64,000 nucleotides of DNA from an uncultured Oscillospiraceae bacterium. Its GTDB lineage: Bacteria; Bacillota; Clostridia; Oscillospirales; Acutalibacteraceae. Positions 16,049 through 25,093 of the stretch are shown in pieces. How positions within the stretch are numbered: position 1 is the first letter of the stretch; each line of letters begins with the position of its first letter. The stretch is from contig USJL01000004.1 in the NCBI GenBank assembly GCA_900555015.1, forward strand, positions 1-64,000. The letters are read 5' to 3'. The notes under the pieces are model-generated. The model saw only the letters and a list, made by a program, of their open reading frames with translations, did no database searches and had not been told where the DNA came from. The position numbers were made by a program, and so were the translations under genes.

Positions 16049-16064
16049 TTAATCAATTTACAGG

Positions 16065-16481
16065 TTAGATTTCTTCACAATAATCAAAAATTTCAACAGG
16101 TAAATCTTCCTTGTCGCAACTGATAGTGAAAACAAAATCAACATCTGTTGCAGCAGAAAGTTCAGAAAGCATTTCAAAAAATTGAGGAAGTTTTCCGTAT
16201 TCTCTGCCAACAATTTTAAATGTAGCGTCAACAAGCACATCTGTTACATCATAATTTCCTGCGCATATACCTGCAAGAAATCCGTAAAATGCTTTACAAC
16301 CGCTTACACGATAAGTATCTGTTTCAAGAAGTCTTGCTTTTGAAGAAATATCGTAAGTAAGTTTTGGTTCTTTTTCAACGCAAACAACATTGCCGTCTGA
16401 ATTTTCAACGCAAGCATTAACCATATCAATAAGTTTTTTAGTTTTGCCTGCACCTTTATTACCTATAATAAGTTTAATCAT
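16065..16481 (-). CDS. small P-loop ATP-binding protein of unknown function
   Basis: The 138-residue protein begins MIKLIIGNKGAGKTKKLID, a clear Walker A (GNKGAGKT at 7-14), and a hydrophobic strand DVLVDATF is a possible Walker B. The whole protein is little more than one P-loop core with no recognised extra domain. Similar short proteins are found in gut Clostridia, but I know no assigned role. It follows pgi and precedes a strong terminator; both genes probably share the pgi promoter. Confidence 0.7.
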   Translation of the reverse strand: MIKLIIGNKGAGKTKKLIDMVNACVENSDGNVVCVEKEPKLTYDISSKARLLETDTYRVSGCKAFYGFLAGICAGNYDVTDVLVDATFKIVGREYGKLPQFFEMLSELSAATDVDFVFTISCDKEDLPVEIFDYCEEI

Positions 16482-16517
16482 TTATGATTCCCTCCGAAGG
16501 TTTATTTCAATTATATA

Positions 16518-17867
16518 TTAGCATATACCAAGTTCTTTTTCAAGTTTTTCTTTTTCATTTTCGTAACCCGGTTTGCCGAGTAATGCAAACATGTTTTTCT
16601 TATAGCTTTCAACACCCGGTTGATTAAATGGGTTTACACCCAAAATATAGCCTGAAACGGCACATGTTTTTTCAAAGAAATAAATCATATATCCAAGAGT
16701 GTCGGCAGTAATTCCGTCTGCTTCTAAAACAAGGTTTGCTACTCCGCCTTCTGTATGAGCAAGAAGTGTACCCTGTCTTGCCTTTTCATTTACATAACTT
16801 AAAGTTTTACCTGCAAGGAAATTAAGTCCGTCAGTATTACCTTCCTGTTCGGTAACAGTAAAGTCATCAAGAGGTTTATTAAACTTAATGCAAGTTTCAA
16901 ACATTAGTGAAGAACCGCTTTCCTGAATATATTGACCCACAGAATGAAGATCTGTTGAGAAAATACAAGAAACAGGATATAAGCCTTTACCGTCTTTACC
17001 TTCACTTTCGGCAAATAACTGTTTAAGCCATTCGTTAAACATTGTCATACAAGGTTCATAAGAAATAAAGCATTCAAGCTTTTTACCTTGATTATAGAAG
17101 CAGTTACGAATAGCTGCATATTTCAAGCAATCATTTTCATTAATATCTTCACTGTTAAGACTGTCTTGAGCAAGCTTTGCACCTGCCATTAATGCATCTA
17201 TATCAATGCCTGCAACTGCAATAGGTAAAAGACCGACTGCTGTTAAAACAGAATATCTGCCGCCAACATCGTCCGGAACAACAAATGTTTCATATCCTTC
17301 TTCAGTAGCAAGGTCTTTAAGGGTACCTTTCGCCTTATCGGTTGTTGCAAAAATTCTTTTAGCAGCTTCTTCTTTTGAATATTTGCTGTTAATTAAATCT
17401 CTGAATACTCTGAAAGCAATAGCAGGCTCTGTAGTAGTGCCACTCTTTGAAATTACATTAACGCAAATATCTTTATCTTTACAAATTCCCAAAAGCTCTG
17501 TAAGCATTGAAGGACTGATTGTGTTACCGATAAAGTAAATTTGAGGAGTATCTTTTGCAAGTGCATTGTAATTAGGCGATTTTAAAGCTTCAATAACTGC
17601 TCTTGCGCCTAAATACGAGCCGCCGATACCGATTACAATAAGTATGTCGGCATTTTTTTTGATATATTCTGCCGCATTTTTAATGCGTGCAAATTCTTCT
17701 TTATCATAATCTGTAGGCAAAGTTACCCAACCTAAAAAATCATTTCCTGCGCCTGTTTTAGAATGAAGAGTGTTCATTGCTTCAACAGCTTGTGGTGCTA
17801 TTTTATTAATATCTTCATCAGACAAAAATTTTGATGCATATTTGTTTTCAAGTTTAAATTTTTGCAT
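16518..17867 (-). CDS. pgi: glucose-6-phosphate isomerase
   Basis: Pgi interconverts glucose 6-phosphate and fructose 6-phosphate. The ATG at 17867 follows GAGGGA and gives 449 residues starting [10 protein letters not shown]; an ATG eight codons upstream has no ribosome-binding site. Motifs include [44 protein letters not shown] and, near the C-terminus, [14 protein letters not shown] with the catalytic Lys. The length and motifs fit the short Bacillota-type enzyme. Confidence 0.96.
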   Translation of the reverse strand: MQKFKLENKYASKFLSDEDINKIAPQAVEAMNTLHSKTGAGNDFLGWVTLPTDYDKEEFARIKNAAEYIKKNADILIVIGIGGSYLGARAVIEALKSPNYNALAKDTPQIYFIGNTISPSMLTELLGICKDKDICVNVISKSGTTTEPAIAFRVFRDLINSKYSKEEAAKRIFATTDKAKGTLKDLATEEGYETFVVPDDVGGRYSVLTAVGLLPIAVAGIDIDALMAGAKLAQDSLNSEDINENDCLKYAAIRNCFYNQGKKLECFISYEPCMTMFNEWLKQLFAESEGKDGKGLYPVSCIFSTDLHSVGQYIQESGSSLMFETCIKFNKPLDDFTVTEQEGNTDGLNFLAGKTLSYVNEKARQGTLLAHTEGGVANLVLEADGITADTLGYMIYFFEKTCAVSGYILGVNPFNQPGVESYKKNMFALLGKPGYENEKEKLEKELGIC

Positions 17868-17898
17868 AAAAATCCCTCTTTCTTTTTTCATCCGCTAT

Positions 17899-17927
17899 AT
17901 AATACAACAAATTAACCATTATATCAA
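17899..17927 (-). promoter_or_regulatory. pgi promoter
   Basis: TTGATA (17927-17922) and TATTAT (17904-17899) are 17 bases apart on the minus strand, between dacF and pgi. Confidence 0.55.
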
Positions 17928-17937
17928 CCATTTTTAA

Positions 17938-19077
17938 TTAAATATTGGTTAAAAGTTTTTTAAATATAAACTGAAATGTTGTTGTGTCAATATCTTTATC
18001 ACTTGTTAAATATATCTCTCCTATAACATTTTCTCCTGTATACACAATTATTTTTCCCAGCCTGCTACCTTTTTTCACAGGAGCGTCAATTTCATCGGTA
18101 ATTTCATACTTATATGAAATATCTCCCTCGCCCTTTTCGACTAATATTTTTTCATTATTTGTATAAACAGGGGTAACAGATTTTAATGTGCCTTTTTTTA
18201 CTTTAACGTCTGTGATTTGAGTCAAGTCAATTTCAGGAGTTATTAAAGTATACTTGGCAAAACCAAAATCAAGTAAGTCGGAAGCAAGTTTGAATCTTTC
18301 CTCACTTGTTTCACATCCTAAAACTACTGTCACTAAATTCAACCCGTCTCTTGATGCTGTAGCAGAAAGACAAAATCCTGCCTTTGATGTGGTTCCGGTT
18401 TTTAAACCTGTAATTCCCGTGTATTTGTTGATTAATTTATTAGTGTTATTTAATTCGGTTTCACCGTTACGCAATGAATCAAGCCAAACCGTTGAATAAT
18501 CGGTAATAATTGAATGTTTCATTACCTCAGATGAAATAACCGCTAAATCATATGCACAGGAATAGTGATTTTTAACAGTATCATCAAGGCCGGTACAATT
18601 TTCAAAATTACTGTTTTCAAGATTTAACTCTTTTGCTCTTTCATTCATCATTTGCACAAATCCGTTTAATGAACCGGCAATATGAACGCCTAACGCTACA
18701 CAAGCATCGTTTGCTGACGCAATAACAACCGCTTTTAAAAGTTCGTTAACCGTCATCTTTTCGCCGACTTCCAGCCAAATTTGTGAACCGCCCATTTTGA
18801 CTGCATCTTCTGTTGCGGTAACTTCATCATCCAATGAAATTTTCCCACTGTCTATAGCTTCAAGTATTAATAAGATACTCATAACTTTAGTAACGGATGC
18901 AGGAGATACGTGATCATAAGCGTTTTTTTCGTATATTATTTCACCTGTGTCAATACACATCAAAATGGCAGATTTAGCACTGTTTTCAACAGTAAAATCA
19001 TTTTCCGCAGCAGGTGCTCTCATAGGAGACAGCAAACACAAAGATAATGACATAATAAAAATTATTGCTTTTTTCAT
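17938..19077 (-). CDS. D-alanyl-D-alanine carboxypeptidase (DacF-like PBP5 family)
   Basis: A low-molecular-weight penicillin-binding protein that trims the terminal D-Ala of peptidoglycan stem peptides. From the ATG at 19077 it is 379 residues with a signal peptide (about 1-24). The SxxK box is SVTK at 61-64, the SxN box is SAND, and the KTG box is KTGTTSKAG. A C-terminal PBP5-type beta domain follows. A second ATG four codons upstream is possible. It is divergent from mtaB; sporulation roles are known for some relatives but nothing here proves one. Confidence 0.93.
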   Translation of the reverse strand: MKKAIIFIMSLSLCLLSPMRAPAAENDFTVENSAKSAILMCIDTGEIIYEKNAYDHVSPASVTKVMSILLILEAIDSGKISLDDEVTATEDAVKMGGSQIWLEVGEKMTVNELLKAVVIASANDACVALGVHIAGSLNGFVQMMNERAKELNLENSNFENCTGLDDTVKNHYSCAYDLAVISSEVMKHSIITDYSTVWLDSLRNGETELNNTNKLINKYTGITGLKTGTTSKAGFCLSATASRDGLNLVTVVLGCETSEERFKLASDLLDFGFAKYTLITPEIDLTQITDVKVKKGTLKSVTPVYTNNEKILVEKGEGDISYKYEITDEIDAPVKKGSRLGKIIVYTGENVIGEIYLTSDKDIDTTTFQFIFKKLLTNI

Positions 19078-19109
19078 AAATATCACCATAATATACTATT
19101 CTTTTTCTA

Positions 19110-19138
19110 TTGTAATAATTCCCTGTATTTGATATAAT
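19110..19138 (+). promoter_or_regulatory. mtaB promoter
   Basis: TTGTAA (19110-19115) and a perfect TATAAT (19133-19138) are 17 bases apart, ending 28 bases before the mtaB ATG. Confidence 0.6.
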
Positions 19139-19166
19139 TATTAAATCAAAATACGGAGACAGAATA

Positions 19167-20459
19167 ATGAAAGCAGCAATTTATACACTCGGTTGTAAAG
19201 TTAATCAAACAGAAAGCGAATATATGGCAGAACTTTTATCAAAAGGCGGCTTTGAAATTGTTCAGCCAAATGAAGAAGCAGATTTTTATATAATCAACTC
19301 ATGCACGGTTACTGCCACGGCAGACCAAAAGACAAGGCAAAATGTAAGAAAATTCAAAAGAAAACATCCCAATTCAGTAGTTATTTTAACAGGATGTATG
19401 CCTCAAGCGTTTCCCGAAGAAGCAAAAGACCTTGAAGAGGCAGACATTATTTTCGGAAATAAAAATGATGGCGACATTCTTGATTTTATTAACGAATACA
19501 GTGTTAACAAAAACAGATTGATAAAAATAAACAATCACGAAAAAAACGATAAATTTGAAGAATGCTCAATTTCAAAATTTTCAGAAAGAGTAAGAGCATT
19601 TGTAAAAATTGAAGACGGATGCGATAGATTTTGTTCATATTGTATTATCCCAATGAGCAGAGGAAGAGTTCGTTCAAAATCACTTGAAGATTTGAAAAGC
19701 GAAACAAAAAAGTTGGCTGAAAACGGTATTAAAGAAATCGTACTTGTAGGCATTAATCTTTCGGCATATGGAAAAAACGAAGATTTTAATATAGTTGACG
19801 CAGTAAAAATTTGTGCAGAAAATGAAAATATTTTAAGAGTACGTTTAGGCAGTTTGGAACCCGACCATATAACCGACGAAATTATCGAAAGTTTATCAAA
19901 AATAAATAAATTTTGCCCACAGTTTCATATTTCGCTTCAAAGCGGTTGCGATAAAACATTAAAAAATATGAACAGGCATTATGATTCCTCTGAATATTTA
20001 AATTTGTGTAATAAATTAAGAGAAAATTTTGATAATGCCTCTATCACAACAGATGTTATGGTTGGCTTTAATGAAGAAAGTGAAGCTGATTTTTATGACA
20101 GTTTGGAATTTGTTAAAAAAGTAGGATTTGAAAAAGTCCACGTATTCCCATACTCACAGCGAGAAGGAACAAACGCTTCTAAAAAAGGAGATTCCGTTTC
20201 TAAAGCAGATAAAGAAAAAAGAGCAAAAATTATGATAGATGAAACAGAAAAAATCAGAAACAACTACCTTAACTCTCTTATAGGCTCTGTTCAAACGGTT
20301 TTAGCAGAAAACGAAATTGAAAACGGAATTATTCAAGGATATACAAAAAATTACACCCCTGTCAGATTTGAATCAAACAGAGATGTAATAGGTAAAGAAG
20401 TAAATGTTAAAATTATCGGCACTGAAGATGATTGTTGCGTTGCTAAATTACAGTTTTAA
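19167..20459 (+). CDS. mtaB: tRNA threonylcarbamoyladenosine methylthiotransferase
   Basis: MtaB converts t6A37 to ms2t6A37 in tRNA. The 430-residue protein has the MtaB-type N-terminus YTLGCKVNQTESE, further cluster cysteines in NSCTVTATADQK and TGCMPQ, the radical-SAM triad in DGCDRFCSYCIIPMSRG, and a C-terminal TRAM-like section. A GGAG site precedes the ATG. Its last 17 bases overlap the 3' end of the convergent lipoprotein gene, and no terminator separates them. Confidence 0.95.
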   Translation: MKAAIYTLGCKVNQTESEYMAELLSKGGFEIVQPNEEADFYIINSCTVTATADQKTRQNVRKFKRKHPNSVVILTGCMPQAFPEEAKDLEEADIIFGNKNDGDILDFINEYSVNKNRLIKINNHEKNDKFEECSISKFSERVRAFVKIEDGCDRFCSYCIIPMSRGRVRSKSLEDLKSETKKLAENGIKEIVLVGINLSAYGKNEDFNIVDAVKICAENENILRVRLGSLEPDHITDEIIESLSKINKFCPQFHISLQSGCDKTLKNMNRHYDSSEYLNLCNKLRENFDNASITTDVMVGFNEESEADFYDSLEFVKKVGFEKVHVFPYSQREGTNASKKGDSVSKADKEKRAKIMIDETEKIRNNYLNSLIGSVQTVLAENEIENGIIQGYTKNYTPVRFESNRDVIGKEVNVKIIGTEDDCCVAKLQF

Positions 20460-21651
20460 TATTTTCAACTTCATTAATAACGCTTTGATTCTCAGAATCC
20501 AATAAATAACTTAGCGAAAAAATATAAAATCCGCTTACTTCGGGTAATTGATATAAATATGTTATTTGACGTGAAATAACATCATTATTATCCACAAATT
20601 CATTGTTAGCATAGTCTTTATCGTTAGAAGCAAACTCATCCTCACTTCCTGCTTTATAAAGAGGCAAACCGATATATAAATTACATTTTTTTGTTAACTC
20701 AACCCATTCTTTAACTGTTCTTGTAAAGGGCTGTACCTGATTGTGAAAACCGAAATAAACCTGAGGACATATGTAATCAACATATCCGTCTTCCGTTATC
20801 CAAGTTTCCACATCTGCATAAAGTTTGTTATAATTTGTGGAAATATTTGATTGAGGACTTATGCCGAAAATTACATTTGAATTAATATTTTTAATGGCAG
20901 AATAAACAGATTTTACCATATCGGAAACACAGTTTCTTCTAAACTCTTCTCTTGAATCGGTATTTCCTTTATCCAAATATTCATTATATTCTTTTTCATC
21001 TATTTCATCATCTGTTGTAGGATAAAAATAATCGTCAAAATGAATTCCGTCAACATCATAATTTGAAACAATTTCACAAACGCCGTCAACAATTAATTTA
21101 GTTACAGATTCACTTGCGGGATTAAAATATATTTTATCATCAATGTAAACATTTGATTTTGTTTCTTCATTTTCCAACCATTTTACTGCAATATTATCTG
21201 CAGACAAATTTTCAATATTATTATTTTGGCTTACACGGTATGGATTTACCCACGCTTCAATTCTTAAACCTTGCTTATGAGCGGTATTAACTAAAATTTC
21301 AAGCGGATCATAAATCATTTCAGAGCCCTGCGTTCCAAAGCAATATTCCGAAAGCGGGAATAATTCCGACTTGTAAAAAGCATCTGCGCACGGTCTTACC
21401 TGAACAGTAACAGTATTTAATCCCAAATTTTTAATTTTTTTGAAAACTTCTTTAATCGACTTTTCAAAATCTGCAGAATTATCATTTTCAGCTGTATATT
21501 TTTGAAGCTCATAGTAAGAAATCCAGCATGCCTTAACATACGGAATATCACTTGAATTATTATCCGTATTTTTTATATTGTCGGTATTAGGCATTGAACA
21601 ACCCGTTAACAAAAGCATTAATGAAACAATTAAAATTAAAATTTTTTTCAT
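20443..21651 (-). CDS. lipoprotein, glycosyl-hydrolase-like 10 (YngK-like) family
   Basis: The 402-residue product starts MKKILILIVSL and has a lipobox LLTGC near residue 18, so it should be an exported lipoprotein. The mature part matches the GHL10/PF02638 type: KACWISYYELQKY, TVQVRPCADAFYKS, EAWVNPYRVSQ, VDGIHFDDYFYP and YVDYICPQVYFG. These barrel proteins are thought to act on glycans, probably peptidoglycan, but substrates are poorly known. The ATG at 21651 follows GGAAAG; a GTG three codons upstream is less likely. Confidence 0.88.
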   Translation of the reverse strand: MKKILILIVSLMLLLTGCSMPNTDNIKNTDNNSSDIPYVKACWISYYELQKYTAENDNSADFEKSIKEVFKKIKNLGLNTVTVQVRPCADAFYKSELFPLSEYCFGTQGSEMIYDPLEILVNTAHKQGLRIEAWVNPYRVSQNNNIENLSADNIAVKWLENEETKSNVYIDDKIYFNPASESVTKLIVDGVCEIVSNYDVDGIHFDDYFYPTTDDEIDEKEYNEYLDKGNTDSREEFRRNCVSDMVKSVYSAIKNINSNVIFGISPQSNISTNYNKLYADVETWITEDGYVDYICPQVYFGFHNQVQPFTRTVKEWVELTKKCNLYIGLPLYKAGSEDEFASNDKDYANNEFVDNNDVISRQITYLYQLPEVSGFYIFSLSYLLDSENQSVINEVENIKTVI

Positions 21652-21653
21652 AC

Positions 21654-21681
21654 TTGACACTTTCCTTTAAATAAGTAAAAT
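21654..21681 (+). promoter_or_regulatory. possible promoter for the zinc-ribbon gene
   Basis: TTGACA (21654-21659) and TAAAAT (21676-21681) are 16 bases apart. Transcription would start within about ten bases of the ATG at 21698, leaving almost no leader. Confidence 0.4.
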
Positions 21682-21697
21682 ATAATTGGTGATTGTT

Positions 21698-22006
21698 ATG
21701 GAATACAGATTAGGTACAAGTTTAAAAATTAAAGACAGAGGCGAAACAGAAACACTTGAATGTCCAAATTGTAAAAACAAAGTCAAATTCGGTGTATTTA
21801 CAAATATGGACAACCGTTTAATTCCCGAATTTCCGCTGTTTGAATCTACATCAATTTATTTTCTCGTTTGTCCTAAATGTGCATCAATATATACTGTTGA
21901 TGAATCAAAAGGTGATAATTTTAAAAAAGGCGAAAAATTATCCATCGGAAACTTTGATTTAAAAAATCTAAAAGCTTTCAAACCAAAAGATACATCTAAT
22001 AAATAA
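21698..22006 (+). CDS. small zinc-ribbon protein, unknown function
   Basis: The 102-residue protein begins MEYRLGTSLKIKDRG and has two CxxC pairs, CPNCKNKVKFG near residue 26 and CPKCASIY near 66, spaced as in a zinc ribbon. It has no signal or membrane segment and a Lys-rich end. Family role unknown. GGTGAT precedes the ATG; a TTG four codons upstream is an alternative start. It is divergent from the lipoprotein gene and convergent with spoIVA. Confidence 0.75.
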   Translation: MEYRLGTSLKIKDRGETETLECPNCKNKVKFGVFTNMDNRLIPEFPLFESTSIYFLVCPKCASIYTVDESKGDNFKKGEKLSIGNFDLKNLKAFKPKDTSNK

Positions 22007-22034
22007 GAGGGGCAAATGCCCCTCTTATTTTTTT
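22003..22034. terminator. bidirectional terminator between zinc-ribbon gene and spoIVA
   Basis: ATAAGAGGGGCA and TGCCCCTCTTAT form a near-perfect hairpin followed by a T-run on the plus strand; the minus-strand side is also T-rich. It includes the stop codon of the zinc-ribbon gene. Confidence 0.9.
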
Positions 22035-23502
22035 ATAAAATAATGCAAATTAATCCGCTGCAGCCTTCATTAATAACCCGCTCAATAGTTTCCCTAAATT
22101 TACATCTTGCATCTTCAGGCATTCTTTCAAGTTTTCCCCTTAATCCTTCATTAACCAACTCGTGAAGAGATTTTCCGAAAATATCGGTATCCCACAAATC
22201 AGCAGGATGTTCTTCAAACTCTTTGAGCAAATACATAACAAGTTCTTGAGATTGACTCTCACTGCCCACTATTGGGGCAACTTCTGTAAATGTGTTACAT
22301 TTAATCATATGAATTGAGGGAGCCTGTGCCTTTAATTTAACGCCGTATCTGCCGCCCTGCTTCATTATTTCAGGTTCTTCTAAAGTTAATTCATTAATGT
22401 CCGGCATAACTATTCCGTATCCGGTTCTTTCAACGTCCGAAAGAGCCGAATTGAATCTTTTATACTTTTTCTCTACTGCGGTTAATGAAATAATTTCGTT
22501 CATTAATTCTTTTTCATTAGAGATAGTAATACCGCATTTTTTAGATAAAACAGTATAAAAATATTTGTTATCAACATTTGCTTTTATCGAAACAGAGCCG
22601 TTTGATAAATCTAAATCGGCTATATTCGCATCCTCAATGTCTTTATATTGAGAAATAGAAGCAGCAAACTTTTTTATGCTTCTTATATTTGTAACAGATT
22701 CTGAATTTTCTTTAACATATTGAAAAATTCCTTTTTTAAATTCATCATCATTATCTAAACTTTTTATCCAAGCGGGCAAATTAAGTTCAACTGATGAAAC
22801 GGGAAATTCAAACAAAACTTTTTCCAATATGGAATTTATTTCATCTTCATCAATTTCAAGGCAATTAACCGGTATAACAGGCACATCATATTTATCGGTT
22901 AATTCCGAACATAAATTAATAACTTCACTGTTTTTTGGCTCAACACAATTCATAACAACAATAAACGGCTTATTAATTTCTTTAAGTTCACTAATCACTC
23001 TTTCTTCTGCTTCTTCATATTCTTCACGTGGAATAGAGCTTATTGAGCCGTCGGTAGTTATCACAAGACCTATTGTTGAATGTTCGGTAATAACCTTTTC
23101 TGTTCCGATTTCTGCAGCCATATTAAACGGAATTTCTTCATCAAACCATGGTGTATGTACCATTCTCGGCTGCTCATCTTCAATATATCCAACAGAGCTT
23201 GGAACAATATAGCCTACGCAATCAATTAATCTTACCCTAAAATGCAAATTATCCTGCATTGAAAGCTCAACGGCTTCTTCAGGAATAAATTTAGGTTCTG
23301 TGGTCATTATTGTCTTACCTGCAGCACTCTGCGGCAATTCATCTTTTGCACGTTCTTTGGAATATTCATCATCAATACGCGGAATTACAAGTGTGTCCAT
23401 AAATTTCTTTATAAATGTAGACTTACCTGTTCTTACAGGACCTACAACACCTATGTAAATATCGCCTTTTGTACGTGTAGAAATATCATTGTAAATACTC
23501 AT
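22033..23502 (-). CDS. spoIVA: stage IV sporulation protein A, spore-coat basement ATPase
   Basis: SpoIVA hydrolyses ATP to polymerise on the forespore surface, the platform for coat assembly, and is anchored by SpoVM. The 489-residue protein is close to the usual length. It has the P-loop GPVRTGKST at 21-29, a TRAFAC-type GTPase-like N-terminal half with LIDCVGYIVPSS, and the conserved C-terminus ending GLICIIL. AGGAGGGG precedes the ATG. It follows the SPOCS/LysM gene by 12 bases, and a spoVM gene lies about 1.6 kb upstream on the same strand. Confidence 0.97.
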   Translation of the reverse strand: MSIYNDISTRTKGDIYIGVVGPVRTGKSTFIKKFMDTLVIPRIDDEYSKERAKDELPQSAAGKTIMTTEPKFIPEEAVELSMQDNLHFRVRLIDCVGYIVPSSVGYIEDEQPRMVHTPWFDEEIPFNMAAEIGTEKVITEHSTIGLVITTDGSISSIPREEYEEAEERVISELKEINKPFIVVMNCVEPKNSEVINLCSELTDKYDVPVIPVNCLEIDEDEINSILEKVLFEFPVSSVELNLPAWIKSLDNDDEFKKGIFQYVKENSESVTNIRSIKKFAASISQYKDIEDANIADLDLSNGSVSIKANVDNKYFYTVLSKKCGITISNEKELMNEIISLTAVEKKYKRFNSALSDVERTGYGIVMPDINELTLEEPEIMKQGGRYGVKLKAQAPSIHMIKCNTFTEVAPIVGSESQSQELVMYLLKEFEEHPADLWDTDIFGKSLHELVNEGLRGKLERMPEDARCKFRETIERVINEGCSGLICIIL

Positions 23503-23514
23503 ACTATCCCCTCC

Positions 23515-24969
23515 TTAAACACCCGGAATAAGCAAAACTCTTGAATTGCCTATTACATCTTCATTAATGTTATTTTCTTTTTTTATTAAGTCTGAGGAAC
23601 TTCTGAATTTTTTTGCAATATCCCATAAATTTTCACCGGGTTTCGCAAAATAAACAATAAGTGTGGGAGTGTCTTTTTCATAAACCCCTTTATTGTCAAC
23701 AGAGGTTAACACTTTAATATCTGTTTGTTTATAATTAACTGCCGAATATTCTACACTGTACCTAATGCTTATACTTGTCGGTGATTTAATTACATAATCA
23801 AAGCTTTTAATAAAGCAGGAAATATTTTTAAAATCGCCTAAAGTTATTTCACTTTTTTTAGATATAAAAACAACTTTTGAGTTTTCGTCAACGATATAGG
23901 CACTTAAAATCAGTTCGTTTTCTTTATTTATACTCAAATTTAAATCTAATATTTCAACAATATTTACATTATCAAATTCAAACAAAGCAGTGTCTAAAAA
24001 AGTATCATTAACAAATGCACCGTCTGTATTAAGCTGAATTTTATCGAAAGTATTTTCTGTTAAAAATGATGGTGAATAGCTGTCAAATGAAAATACAGAT
24101 TCTACACTTCTGTAAACCGATGTATGAACATAAAGTTCTCCGGCAACATCAATTACTCTCAACTCATTGTTAACATCTGCTTTAGGCTTAACATATACAT
24201 TTGACAAATTAGAATTAACTAAGGGTATGTCTCCGTCATCAATACCGTTAATATCAATAATTTTACTTAAAGTTATATTTTTTTCGCAACGTTTAATTTC
24301 TTCTTTTTCAGTATCCGTGGTATAAAGGAATGAAAAATCAACAATAAATTTAATAAGCATTTTATCTTTAATTATTTTAATATCGTCAATACTCACGGAA
24401 TAAAAAGTATTAATTATTTTTTTTACAACCGAACTGTCTGACGGAATAACAATATCTTCCTCAAATTCCGCTTTTGCAAAATTAAAGCCAACGAATGAAA
24501 AATAGTTAATTGCATCTTTTTTTACCATCAGGTTTTCCCCTGAATCAAACATTTCAATTTGTTTAACACAAATTCCGTTAATATTTAATGAAAAGCAACA
24601 ATGCACATCAATTCTACGTTGGTTAACAATTCTGTAATTATTATATTTATCAGTTAAAATAACATCGCAACTGACATCATCACAATCACAATCCATTTGT
24701 ATAACTTTTTTAAAATCTTCATCAAAATCCGCAGTTGTTATGCAAGACGTTGTTTCACTTACATATGTAATACAAATTTTAGTCTGACCGTATACAGTTA
24801 AGGTACCCTTATCATAATCAGTGTTTGTTACATTATTAAATACATTACACCTTATAATTTTCAGAATATCATCTTGATAAGACATTAAACTTTCCTGAAA
24901 ATCAATATCAACATCAACACATTTGGAAAACACACTGTTTTTTTCTTTTATTTGCGTTATACTGTTCAT
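23515..24969 (-). CDS. SPOCS (DUF3794) and LysM domain protein, likely spore-coat component
   Basis: The 484-residue protein has a long all-beta body with repeats of the DUF3794/SPOCS type, for example around FAKAEFEEDIVIPSDSS and VYVKPKADVNNELRVIDVAG, and ends in one LysM domain (about 437-484, PGENLWDIAKKFRSSSDLIK). This architecture recalls SpoVID/SafA-type coat morphogens and is frequent beside spoIVA in Clostridia. No signal peptide is present, consistent with action in the mother cell. It is first in a two-gene operon with spoIVA. Confidence 0.87.
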   Translation of the reverse strand: MNSITQIKEKNSVFSKCVDVDIDFQESLMSYQDDILKIIRCNVFNNVTNTDYDKGTLTVYGQTKICITYVSETTSCITTADFDEDFKKVIQMDCDCDDVSCDVILTDKYNNYRIVNQRRIDVHCCFSLNINGICVKQIEMFDSGENLMVKKDAINYFSFVGFNFAKAEFEEDIVIPSDSSVVKKIINTFYSVSIDDIKIIKDKMLIKFIVDFSFLYTTDTEKEEIKRCEKNITLSKIIDINGIDDGDIPLVNSNLSNVYVKPKADVNNELRVIDVAGELYVHTSVYRSVESVFSFDSYSPSFLTENTFDKIQLNTDGAFVNDTFLDTALFEFDNVNIVEILDLNLSINKENELILSAYIVDENSKVVFISKKSEITLGDFKNISCFIKSFDYVIKSPTSISIRYSVEYSAVNYKQTDIKVLTSVDNKGVYEKDTPTLIVYFAKPGENLWDIAKKFRSSSDLIKKENNINEDVIGNSRVLLIPGV

Positions 24970-25000
24970 AAACTTGCTCCTTTAAATATTCTTCTTGTTA

Positions 25001-25030
25001 TATATATGAACAAAAAAACAAGCATATAAC
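25001..25030 (-). promoter_or_regulatory. candidate sigma-E promoter for the SPOCS-spoIVA operon
   Basis: On the minus strand GTTATATG (25030-25023), 14 bases, then CATATATA (25008-25001) resembles the mother-cell sigma-E pattern (ATA-type -35 and CATACAAT-type -10). It lies 31 bases upstream of the SPOCS gene and after the spoVM terminator. spoIVA is sigma-E dependent in Bacillus. The AT-rich sequence gives a real chance of coincidence. Confidence 0.35.
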
Positions 25031-25050
25031 AAATAAATTTCCATAAAAAT

Positions 25051-25086
25051 AAAATCGGCACAAGTAAAATAACTTGTGTCGATTTT
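25051..25086 (-). terminator. terminator closing the yicC-spoVM operon
   Basis: AAAATCGGCACAAGT (25051-25065) pairs with ACTTGTGTCGATTTT (25072-25086), a 15-bp stem with one G-U pair. It begins seven bases after the spoVM stop and is followed by a T-rich run on the minus strand. Confidence 0.92.
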
Positions 25087-25093
25087 AATATGT

